Assembly: GCA_013399305.1 (NCBI GenBank)
Contig: VXAI01000039.1
Location: 3,599,683-3,663,682, forward strand
Direction: 5' to 3'
From: Rostratula benghalensis
Taxonomy: Eukaryota; Chordata; Aves; Charadriiformes; Rostratulidae
DNA length: 64,000 nucleotides
The notes below the pieces were generated by a model. It was given only the letters and a program-made list of their open reading frames with translations, was not told where the DNA came from and ran no database searches. The stretch's first letter is position 1. Every line of letters starts with the position of its first letter. Below are positions 50,071 through 60,098 of this stretch, in pieces. The position numbers and the translations under genes are program-made.

Positions 50071-51817
50071 GTAAGCAAATAATTCCCAGAAGATAAACTG
50101 CAAGAGTGGATGAATATTGAAAGACTGAACCTATATAATTGTGAAATCTTCAGGAAATAACAGACATAAGAACTAGGTTTGACTTTTCCTGACCTGAATT
50201 GGCTTGTTGAAGCTGATGGGAGACCGCTCCCATGTCCTCTGTTGCTAAATTTGAGAAGAGCTACCAGTGTGAGTGAAAATAATGTTTTCAGGGATCTTTA
50301 ATTGAAATACCACTACTCATCAGGACACTAGAGTTCAGTTAGTACTTATGTTGTGGGGTTTGGTGTGTTGGATTCTGAACTGCTCTAAGTCAGTAGTCTG
50401 TTTCTCACCAGGAAGACAATACAAAGAAATCCATACATCTTGATGTGGCTTCCTGGCACAGGTGCTTTGAGGAACTTCCTCAGGTGAGAGATGCTGCCAA
50501 GCACAGGCTTTGCATTTCTGACCAGTTTTGTAACTGCTTTTTGCTGGTGTTCGGTATAATACAACTCCTGCTGTGCCATCCAGCTTTTCTAATACTTTAT
50601 CAGTGGCTGACATTGTAGAGCTATCCTCTCCCTACATTATCTATTCCTAGTGCTCTGCTGCTGGCATAAGTTTTGCTTTTAAAAAGGTGTTGATCTGCTG
50701 ATAACGTGCTAAGTCTGTCAGTACTGTTGGAACTACAGACTATGCTAAGTCTGTTTAAAGCTAGGACTTCAAACTCTGTACTCCAAACAATTCACTCCTT
50801 CCCTTATTAACTCCGTAAGTCCTCATTAATTCTTTTCTGATGCATTTTTTAATAACTGGAGTCCTCAGCCCTGACTATGTGGGAACTGAAACAGTCACTT
50901 GGGAACATGCACTAAAATCGTTTTTTAGACATAAACATCAAGAACTGAAAAGATGTCAGAAGCTCTGCACAGCAGAAGAAAGCTGAAGACATCTTTTGCA
51001 GTCAGCAAATTTGGTAATGAAGTTGGAGGAAATCCCCAAAGAGAATATATTAGGAAGGGTGACTGGAAGCAAGAGTCAAAGACGCTGGTAGGAGACAGTG
51101 GAAGTCCCCTCAATAAAAAATACAAAAAGTATTAAAAGAAAAAGTCAAAAAAACGGCCATGGATTTCTAGTAATAAGGGGAACTTGTTATCAGTTTTCCA
51201 TGTAATTTGGTGCTTATTTGTGTTTTTTACATAATGAATCTCCTCTGTTCAGCTTGATAAAGTTGAGAATTTAGGGGATTTTTCATTTATTTTCCCAGAA
51301 AATGGAATTGTATTGGAGACTTCAAAACAGTTCTGAAGTTTTTTTAATTGGTTTTCAAAGTAGAAAACCAGTTAGATTTTGTTTCAAAAAGGAGCATAGG
51401 AAAAAAGAGACCCTTTAGAATGGTCCCTGCTACAAGCACTTCTTAGAAGAGCTAGATGTAACTGAGAAAGGAAAAGGGCAAATTTAAAAGGTGGGAAGGT
51501 TATTTTTTCTCCACCTCTTAAGAGGATGGACTCTATTTTATGGTCCTTGGAATCACTGTAACAGGAAACCTGTTTTTGGTGGGGAGTATGAGATATAGAA
51601 AAGCAGAGCATGGCAAATCTCAGCAGTGAAGGGAGAACAATTGACATCATCATGGCACTTTAAAAAAGCCAACAAGCTTGGAGTCTATTGTGTGCAATAT
51701 TCAAGGATTATGGTAAATGCCCTGCATCTGACATCTCATATCTCAAAGGCTAAAAATGTCTTTAATCCCTGAAAAATTACTGGCAATATCAGCTCATTGT
51801 CTCTCCTCCTCTTCTAG

Positions 51818-52032
51818 CCCTGGGAGCTGTATTCCAAATTGTTATGTATCAAAATGCTGAAGTAGCAATTAAAAGAGATGGGAAAGGAGGGATTGCTTTT
51901 TGTTTATATGCTCCTAAGGCAATTTTCAGTGAATTAAAAAAAAGTCATGTGCCTAAGGCAGGAAAACTTCCCTATAGGATGAGAGGGTGGATAGGACTTA
52001 AGCTATATTTCAGGTCCCATAGAAAACTGTAA
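51818..52032 (+). other. Exon-like open segment after a strong acceptor
   Basis: Acceptor-like ctctcctcctcttctag ends at 51,817. After two bases a frame is open for 70 codons to TAA at 52,030-52,032, with segments LGAVFQIVMYQNAEVAIK, GIAFCLYAPKAIFSEL and LPYRMRGWIGLKLYFR. The entry phase fits the segment at 50,018-50,070. An internal donor-like gaa|gtagca at 51,862 would give a 44-nt exon ending in phase 0, compatible with the segments at 56,440 and 57,149. No family is recognised, so it is a hypothesis only. Confidence 0.28.
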
Positions 52033-54124
52033 CGTAAAATGCAAAATATTGATAATGATGAGAACTGGTAAAGTCCTTGCTTGGGATCACAGACCATGTT
52101 CTGTGTTACTGATAATACTTTCATAGGGCTAGCAACCACCCCATCTTTCCAAAAAACATGTTACGAAGTAGCAGATGCAGTGCTAGAAATAAAAAAAAGA
52201 AAGAGTAATTAGGATTTTGTAAGGATGACAAATGCAGGCTCCACGTGTGCGCCAGCACATTATTGCAGTCACACTGGACAGTGGTGTGAGGAGTGGCTGT
52301 CTGACCATTTCTTTGTTAGGTTCTCCTTTGTAGAGGATTCTTTGGATGGATTTGAGTGCTCTATATCATATCTTTAGATTTGCTGCATGAGAAGTTCTGA
52401 AATTAATAATGTCAGTATAGAAAACTAAGTTTTTTTTACATATCATCATAAGGTACTGTAAGATTCTGGTCTTTCATCAGCAAAGGTAACCCTAGTACTA
52501 GTACTACTCAAGAATTCTGAGCATGAGCAAGGAAAACTGTTTTAACAGACATTTTGAACAGGAGAAAATGACAGTGATGATGCATATTGCCGCAGGATGC
52601 TACAGCATAAGTTCTCATGAACCCTTTAAAAACCCAAACACAGTATTTCTTTGGTATTCCTAATGTTAAAAGATTTAAAGTAAGATTGAAGCTGGTGGGT
52701 TGCAGTACTACTGCATAATTGGCACTGAGCATAAGTTACAATGTCCTTAGGCCAACGCATAAAACCAGAGGTTTCAGTCTTATGCCTGTAGCCCTTGTAT
52801 CAGAACAGGAGCTGACAAAGTCATTTTTTCCAAGTCTGACTCAATGTCTTCATTTGGAAAGTCTGCCTCATTCATATTCTCAGTAAAGCACAGTTACATC
52901 ATATGTTATCCCAGTGTCTTTTTTTGTCAGCTTGGTAATAAAGGAAGTACCGGCATCAATCTGTGTAGCTGAGGATGAGGTTCTGCAAGGTAGAGGCCCA
53001 TGAAGCAGGCTTTCTCCTGCAGCTTACTGCATATGTCGGACCATTTCCTACAATCTGCACAATTACTTTTTTTTTTCTAGGAAGAAGGTACTAGAAGAAA
53101 ACACCTAAATCTACAATTTACAATTCTATAAGATATAGATAACAAAGACCCTTATTAGCTGTAGCCACTTCTTGCTGAAGCTCTGTGATCTCTGGAGGCA
53201 GTCTGCTTATGACACCCTTCCCTGACTGAAGCCTGGCTACCTCTCCAGTCTCACTGAGTTTTCATTTGGAGCTGCAGTTTTAATCGTTTCTGCTGAAGCT
53301 CAACATAGCAGGGAGTGGGTTCTTCTTGAATCCTGGTGTTTTCCATTGTGTAGAGTGAATTCCACATCTACAGTGGATCAGAAAAGCTGTAGAACTTGGA
53401 TGCTAGATGTGTAGCTAAAAGAAAATAAGTTTGCTAGTAATAGTGTTTGAAATCTATTAAATGAATAGAATAAATAGATAATGAAGAATCCCGGAAAGTA
53501 AGCAATTTTTGAAGCTTGTTAATGTGTAGGAAATAACAAGTGACGTAACCTAAACAGTAGCACTGAGGGAAAAGCCTTATCAGCAGAGTTAATTTTAGAA
53601 GCTTTACACATTTAGCCACTCACAGAAATGAGAATAAATTTGTGTAGAATATAAAAACTGCACTAGACTTCTGCACTTACCCTTAGCAATTCAACCATAC
53701 CTGAAGTCTATTTAGTTCAATCATAGTGACCAAATACTTAATATTTCTATTAAGCACATTGCAGATCTGTAAAGGAACAGTTGTTTGGCAAAAAAAGAAA
53801 TATGTAGACAACACAGGTCTAGAAAATCAGGTCATCAGGTAAAAGGCTTTTTAATCAGAAATGTTACAAGTTGAACTACCTTACTCTATTTAAAAATGAA
53901 AACAAATAACAGCATAACCTGATGCTATACAACATCATGCAAGAAAGTAAGAAGTAGGTAAAAATTATTGCTACAAAAAATGTGATGAGGCATGCTGTGT
54001 ATGAGGCCTGTCCTGAGCTGTTTTAGCTGACTCTTGTGAAAAACAAATATAACTGTGGAATCAATTATTTAGTGCACATCTGGGCAAACTGACACAATAA
54101 TTGGTCCTGAAAATTCATTGTGCT

Positions 54125-54167
54125 AAAGAATTTTATGTCACTTGAAAGAATTTTATGTCACTTGAAA
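54125..54167 (+). repeat. Perfect 20-bp tandem duplication
   Basis: aaagaattttatgtcacttg occurs twice in tandem without a mismatch, plus three bases of a third unit. It looks like a recent slippage or repair duplication. Confidence 0.95.
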
Positions 54168-54554
54168 TAGTTTTCTCTGTGTTTAAATATCCCATTGCTT
54201 TAGGACATCCTGGATGTACCAAAGTAATGCTGATGAATCAGATTATTCAACTGTTAAGTTCTTGTGATCCCTGCTTCTCCATTATGGCTTACATTATCAC
54301 AGTACTTCTATTCTAAGCTCTCACATATCTTTAGAGGGGCATAAGATCAGGGAAATATTGCCATCTTAAATTTATATAGCCCAGAGGTAAGGAAAATAAG
54401 CGTGGGATAAAGCAGGATCTAAAGCACACAACCACTGCTGCTAGTTGTTTCTGTATAAATAGCAGAAGATGGGCATGGCTTAATGGAGAGATCACATGAT
54501 AAGTGTGAGGACAGATGCTTAATTGTTGTTAAATGCAACTGAAGATTTTAAGGT

Positions 54555-54573
54555 AAAAAAAAAAAAAAAAAAA
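54555..54573. repeat. Poly(A) tract, 19 A
   Basis: Homopolymer run with no retrocopy recognised upstream. Confidence 0.9.
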
Positions 54574-55168
54574 CATTTGAAAATGTTCAACGTCTTTTTT
54601 TTTCAGGTAAGAAGAGAAGGGAGAATACCATTCAAGTAAAATCATCTCACCATGTGCACACAAACGATATTAGGGGATTTTTATTGTTTCTCATTTGAAA
54701 GCAGTGGTATGGTCTAGACTACCGGGTCTCTTGTACTGACTGTGCTTTTGGCACAAAATACAGCTAACCAAATAACTCTCCGAATGTAATTTCAATGTGT
54801 GCTATTAAATGTGAATAAGTATCCTTGAGGGCAACTCAAAACTAATTTTCACTAGTATTAATAAGAGCTTACAGAATATAATAATAGAAATTACACTAGG
54901 AAAAGGTACATATTCCTAAACTAAGAAAGTTTGTGAGGAGTCAGTGCTGGAAATCCAGTGCTTTCCTCTTCTCCCCTTGCCCCTGTGTTTGGTTTGAGGG
55001 TTTTGCCAAAACAATAAGGATAGTAATATGAAGTTACAGGGAACTCTTTAATAGCCCAGCAAAAAGTTGATCTTCTGAGTTTTGCAGTCAACTAAAGTGG
55101 TAGTTGACCTTAGGGTCTCTCTAAAGCTTATATTCCTATGATTAGTAGCCATGTATTGTCCCAGTAGT

Positions 55169-55516
55169 AAAGCTGAGGGGTGACCTCGTTGCTCTCTACA
55201 GCTTCCTGAGAGGGAGGTGCTGATCTCTTCTCCCAGAGATTATCACTGGATCCCAGGACACGTGGGAATGGTTCAAGGTTACACCAGGGGAGGTTTAACC
55301 TGGACATTAGGAAGCATTTCTTTACTGAGAGGGTGCTCAAACACTGGAAGAGCTAGAGAGGTGGTTAATACCCCAAGCCTGTCAGAGTTCTAAGATGCAT
55401 TTGGACAATGCCCTTAACAACATGCTTGAACTTGCTAAGCCCTGAATTGATCAAGCAGTGGGACCAGATGATCGTTGTACGTCCTTTTGGACTGCAACAT
55501 AATGTTTCTGTTCTAA
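55169..55516 (+). mobile_element. CR1: CR1 LINE 3' region, different 3' subtype
   Basis: Contains gctgaggggtgacctcgttg, gctctctacagcttcctgag, agggaggtgctgatctcttc, ggacacgtgggaatggttca, cctggacattaggaagcatt and cccttaacaacatgcttgaa, ending near gttctaa. This is a CR1 subtype with a 3' UTR distinct from the ATTCTATG-ended copies elsewhere in the window. Several short gaps and frame breaks show that it is old. Frames on the opposite strand here are shadows. Confidence 0.9.
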
Positions 55517-55858
55517 ACTGGATAAGGAAAAGGCTGTGGCTATGCAACTCTGTAGATGACGCTGTCACATGCAGTGACAATCGGGAAGAATGGAAGGGCA
55601 CCTGGCCCAGACAGCAGAAAATCAAGATCCTTAATAAATAACCTAGGCCCGCTAGCTTTCCCACTACACTAACATGATGAAGGAAGCAGAATACCAGAAT
55701 CTTAGTGCAGTTTGGATGCAAACCATTGAAAAAATTTCCAGGCAACAATCTGGTAAAAAACTTTATGAAAGCAAATACACACAAGCTGATATTTGGCAAA
55801 CTTTCATTGATCTGATAAAAGCATTGAATGACAGAAAGTCATTATCTCTTTAAGAAAA

Positions 55859-55875
55859 TTATATTATATTATATT
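55859..55875. repeat. (ATATT)n short microsatellite
   Basis: Three to four units of a pentanucleotide, ttatattatattatatt. Confidence 0.85.
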
Positions 55876-56439
55876 ATTAGAACTGCTTCATATGAGTACA
55901 AAATGAAGTTAAACAGAATTACACTTTCCATAGGACAACTCAAAGAATACATCTTCTCACTACTCTTTATGCTGTTCAGTAAAACGATGTACATGATCTC
56001 TCTGACCTTAAAATGAGTATTTGTATTCTGAAATTCAGGGGTGTCACTTATTTTCTCCAGATAGACTAGTGGATATACAAAGGCTGAATGGACCAGATAA
56101 GAATTCTTGATTATAGCCACACATGGGTTATCCACTCCAATTTCTCATTTTTAGCTGCTGGAACAGAAATTTATTTTTCTACAGACAGCTTTTGATTTGG
56201 CTGTCAGATGAAAAATTTGGGCTGCTTGAGGGAACAGCAAAAAAGACTGTTGCCTCTCTGAATAACTCCTTCTTTGAGAGCTTTTTATTTCTGGGATGTT
56301 GTTGAATGATAGTGAAGGCCTACTCATGGACTCAGGAAAAAAAAAAGCCATGACTGACAGGCACTTTCAAGAAAATACTAGTTGGCATCAGGCTCTCCAC
56401 CAGCTACATTAAGTTTTTGTCCTCCTTTTGTCAATGCAG

Positions 56440-56466
56440 GGTAAATCTCTGGGAGCTGGACAGAAG
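56440..56466 (+). other. Possible 27-nt microexon
   Basis: Strong acceptor-like tttttgtcctccttttgtcaatgcag ends at 56,439, and consensus-like donor aag|gtaggt begins at 56,467. The 27 bases are a whole number of codons (GKSLGAGQK in the frame that would join the phase-0 acceptor at 57,148). A second frame is also open. Short exons with good sites occur by chance, so the support is only the sites and the phase. Confidence 0.2.
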
Positions 56467-56860
56467 GTAGGTCTGGGGACTGGAGGAGTTCTGCTATGGG
56501 CTTTCCCTGCGCTGGAGGACAGCGTGATGAGTTGGTGGGTGGCAATGTTTCGACTGTCTGTTCATGAAGTCATTACTAATTAAAGTCCAGCTGTGACTGA
56601 CCAAAGGCATTGAGCATTTGAAAGAAAGCTGAGCACCCAATTCCTCTGTGGTGAGGTCAAATAAGGCTATGGGAAGCACAGTCACTGCCTGAGGAGCTTC
56701 TGATGCTGTAAACACACTCCTGACTGCCGGCAACAGAGCACCTAATCTTTAAGATCTCAGCCACAGGTAACACTGAAAGTAGGCCACCATTTTGAGGGAA
56801 GATACAGGTTTATCCAAGCTTTTTGACTGGAAAAGCATTCAAGTCTGAGAATGTGCCAGG

Positions 56861-56950
56861 CGGCAGCAGCAGCGCATAGGCTCGCACACTGCATGGCAGC
56901 GTGGGTTATTTGTGACCCGTAGGCCTGGCCTTGATTCGTCTGTGCCTCGT
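56861..56950. other. CpG-dense patch, possible regulatory element or exon
   Basis: Seven CpGs in about 90 bp (ggcggc, agcgca, ctcgca, agcgtg, cccgta, ttcgtc, ctcgta) in a CpG-poor neighbourhood. The minus strand has an 87-codon open frame across it (57,102-56,839) without splice support. Retained CpGs suggest constraint or germline hypomethylation, and not a full CpG island, because it is too short. Confidence 0.35.
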
Positions 56951-57148
56951 AATGCTGCCATCCTCAGCTTTGATGAATTTGCTTTAGTGATGTCAAGAAT
57001 TATGTTAAATAATACAATATTGTCTCTAATTTTAAACTTACATCTTACTGTTAATAATAAGAACCTGACTATTTGAGTCAGAGGTGAACCAATCAAAACC
57101 ACACTTGCTTACAATCTAAACATAATTTAAAATTTTGTGTGCCCACAG

Positions 57149-57222
57149 GCATCCACAGAAATTTCAGAAGTGGAAAAAGAAATGTGTAAAGAGATTAAAT
57201 TACGCAAGATTCTCTGGCGAAT
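57149..57222 (+). other. Candidate coding exon (74 nt), unassigned
   Basis: Acceptor-like ttttgtgtgcccacag ends at 57,148, and donor cgaat|gtgagt begins at 57,223 (six of six intronic bases fit). The frame starting at the first base is open and gives ASTEISEVEKEMCKEI then KLRKILWRM, a charged helical composition, with two bases left over (AT). The next exon-like segment at 58,953 starts with G, completing ATG. The in-frame stop comes right after the donor, as expected if the frame is ended by an intron. I recognise no family. This and the next segment are the best candidate exon pair in the window. Confidence 0.38.
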
Positions 57223-58179
57223 GTGAGTGAGGCTGTTTTGAGAGTTCTGTGACCTGAACTATCTTCTTCTTCCTGCCCCCCCTCAGGTAAGGCCAACAGA
57301 AGAGCACACACTATTATTTTAATATAGTAAATGGCAGCATGAATAATTGACTTAAACTGGTAGTGGATGCACTTGTGCACCAAGATTATACTATAGAAGG
57401 TGGACCCAGGAAGTTCATTTTATGTGGGTGGTTGTCTGCAGCAAAAGGGCAGTATCAGGTGATTCGATAGTATCAGTGTTTTGAAGCGTCACAGCCAAAT
57501 CTGCCAAAGATGGTCTGTCTGAGACCTAGGTCTCATAATAAATTACCTTTAGTGTCCTGAACTGCATTTCCTTCTAACAGTATAAGTCACCAGAAAGTCG
57601 CTTTATACCTTAGATTTTTTTCCCCCTGTACTTACAGCTAAAACCAGATTAGGTTTTTGCATAGCTCTGTAGCTCAGAGAATGAGATTAAAATTCTCCTA
57701 CTATCTCTAATATTAGTGGTTTTACGTATACAGTATTTTGCTTCATATCTTGTGAATATTAAAAGATGCATTGCTGTTGTTTAACCAGGACAAAAAGTTA
57801 TGGTCAATAGCTTCAGGCACTTACAGTCTTTGGGCCTCTTCCTCCTGAAACAAAGAGGAATTCTACAGTTGTAAAAGATGCAGGACCAGATTCGAAATCA
57901 TCTTACAAAGCATTAACATTCTATTTCTATTAAAGAAATGCACTTTCACCGAGGAGCTGAAGAAAAAGCTGCCAGTCTAACTTATTCCATATAACCAAGA
58001 GGGTGATTAAATGTTCCAAATATGCAGAAGTCAAATGTCCCATTTCTGCTTTAAATCTTTTCCTTTTATAGGCTGTGGGTTATACTCCCTGCTTTGAAAA
58101 CCTGTGCTGTTTAGGAACAAGAATTTATTTACAGTTTTAAAAACTTGCAACTAATCTTGGATGAATAGTCTAAATTAAC

Positions 58180-58580
58180 CTTTGGCAGAGAAGCTGTCAT
58201 TTCTACGCCAACACATAACTGCATTTTGCATTAGTTCAGAAATATTGGGTACTTTGAGGGGTTAAGAATGAAATATTTTCCATGATTCATATCTCTTTTA
58301 GCCTGAAAAGTCAACAACTCTATTCCAACATAGCCAAAAGGGGTTTTCAGTCCAAAATGTCTCGTTGCTTGCAATTAATTTGGGTTCTTGCAGTTAGGGT
58401 TTTGTATCACAATGCATTAATGCATGAAAGCAGCTGCACAATGAGTGGTGCCACATGTTCGAGCTAAAAATAATCTCTGTATATTGTTGCTGCACAAACA
58501 GTTGTACATTTGGTCACTGAAGATAATCTCTTTGTTAGAATATCGGAGACACATATGGCAGAATCAGATACATGTTGTAG
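58180..58580. other. Candidate conserved non-coding element
   Basis: A high-complexity, repeat-free block rich in developmental transcription-factor-like cores: ttgcaattaattt, a 14-bp POU-dimer palindrome at 58,412-58,425, an E-box-type cagctg (58,431-58,436) and aataatctc/gataatctc pairs (about 58,470 and 58,523). Frames across it look non-coding. Cross-species conservation is inferred from texture, not shown. Confidence 0.35.
58412..58425. promoter_or_regulatory. Palindromic POU-dimer-type site ATGCAT-TA-ATGCAT
   Basis: A perfect 14-bp palindrome made of two ATGCAT half-sites two bases apart. This is the layout of the MORE+2 class of POU-homeodomain dimer sites (Oct and Brn factors). An E-box-like cagctg follows 5 bp later. 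Function is inference from the motif alone. Confidence 0.4.
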
Positions 58581-58952
58581 AACTGCAAGGGGATGTTTGT
58601 GTGTGCCTGCTTCTGCCACTTAACCACAACCCCATCATTTTCTGTCTTGGCACAAGCTGTTGAATCCTATTATTTAAACCCATGCGAAAAGTCCAACAAA
58701 ACTTGTCATGATAAATATACTTAGGCAAATGGAAACAATTTTTATTTTCCCCTGAAATTAAGATTTTTGGAGCTTGGACAACAGACATGGTCCTCTAGGG
58801 AGGAGGAAAAAAAAAAGCTATGCTAGTTTAGAATTAATTCTGTCTTGCTGACGTATCTCTGGGAGAGGAAAAAAAAAAAACCCAAAAAACCAGAAGAACT
58901 GAAAATGGTCTGCTTTCCAATTTACTGAGCTCAGTCCTTCTTCCACTTACAG

Positions 58953-59029
58953 GTCAGTGTTTTGTGACCCCACTGAAGAGCCTGTGCCTTTCAAGAAACT
59001 CCAGAAAGTTAATTCTGATCCTGCTAAGG
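58953..59029 (+). other. Candidate coding exon (77 nt), unassigned
   Basis: Acceptor tract cagtccttcttccacttacag ends at 58,952 and is among the best in the window; the donor aagg|gtacgt begins at 59,030. Of three frames, one is stopped by the fifth codon. The frame entered after one base is open throughout and reads SVFCDPTEEPVPFKKLQK then VNSDPAK, leaving one base (G). The entry base completes the split codon from 57,222, and the exit base fits the segment at 59,944. The composition is convincingly protein-like, but no family comes to mind. The segment lies ~530 bp after the POU-dimer palindrome. Confidence 0.4.
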
Positions 59030-59943
59030 GTACGTAAAGTGGCTTGCCAAAGACAACTCCTTCATCCAAATTTAGAGTAACCTTTGTGTCTCAAAAGCAC
59101 TTGTCTCTATATCCAGCTTTACAGCTTAATCTCTGCTCTCCATTCCAAATTAAATTACACAGAGGAAGAGTTAAATATTATGCCTAGATTTTTCTTTTGT
59201 TCCTTATGTGAAACCAGTTCTGTGGTCCACATCTCCTACTAGGCCTAGCAGTAATTCTCCCGTGCAATACTGCACTGCACTAGATCCTGGGTATTCATAG
59301 GTGCTGGAGACTCCTGAAGTGCAGCAAAATAGAGAAGATAATACCAATTTGCATTAGAAGACAGTTTTAGAAGACAGCGGTATTGCCCACTGTCACTGCT
59401 CAATAGGTGCCAAATTCTCAGGCAAATTATATGTCTTTATTTCCAAGTTTCAGTACTGTAGAAGGTGCTTAACTGTCAATAGCCACAACTGGCAGGCTTT
59501 GATTGCTGCTACTTGCAGCAATCCTTTCAGCTGAGATGAGTGTCTCCAGTCAACCATCTTGTATTATAAATTACCAGTGGAAACGATGTGGCTCCATTCC
59601 TGTAAGTAAATCTTAATCTTATTTGACAAGATAGAGCTACAGGTCATCGTTGATTACCAAGTGAAACCTGTACTACAGTATGTACCCTGTCTGAACAGAA
59701 TGGGAATATAGTTGAAAAAGCATACCTGGTCATAGTACTAGCAGATAATTTTAAATTAGAGCATATTATAATTATGATTTATAAATGAGGTGCTTATAAC
59801 CAGTTACCTGTCATTAGGTAAGTGACTAATATTTTCCTTTTCTTATGTCTGATACATTCTATATGTTAATGATAATGTATTGTCATACTGATATCTGTAC
59901 TTTCTGGTTGTCTTCCAAAATAAAGCTGCAATTGCACACTGAG

Positions 59944-60098
59944 AGTGGAGAAAGGACAAGATCCTGGAGCTTGAGAGCAGACAGAAAAGGCAAGAAAGAG
60001 CCAGAGAAATGTTTAGTTCCACGTTAGGAATAAGCCAAAAGAGGGAGTTTTTATGTCCAAAGTATTGGCTATACAGAGCTAATTTGATTTGTGATTAA
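59944..60098 (+). other. Candidate terminal coding exon, unassigned
   Basis: After an AG at 59,942-59,943 (weak: the pyrimidine tract lies ~30 bp upstream), two bases complete a codon with the G left at 59,029. The frame is then open for 50 codons to TAA at 60,096-60,098. It encodes WRKDKILELESRQKRQERAR then EMFSS, a highly charged, coiled-coil-like helix. The frame has a TGA just upstream of the AG, so an acceptor here is needed if it is coding. Another frame is open too (59,845-60,027). A stronger-looking alternative acceptor at about 59,925 would run into the TGA, which counts against the model. Confidence 0.25.

Larger units (their letters stand above)
45361..55168. other. Unique DNA with weak exon-like segments
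   Basis: No mobile element is recognised over almost 10 kb. Exon-like stretches near 46.5-46.9, 50.0 and 51.8 kb are listed separately. Another strong acceptor-like tract ends at 48,246, followed by 27 in-frame bases and aag|gtttgt. GC-richer patches near 49.65-49.85 and 52.97-53.35 kb hold no convincing frame. Confidence 0.5.

Noticed and set aside
50335..50613. Minus-strand frames of 92 and 64 codons with protein-like composition, considered as a processed pseudogene
   Set aside because: I could not match either frame to a known protein, and there is no poly(A) tail, target duplication or splice evidence.
55365..55799. 144-codon minus-strand frame
   Set aside because: It begins in unique DNA and runs antisense through a CR1. 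Its sequence has no family resemblance and no splice or promoter support.
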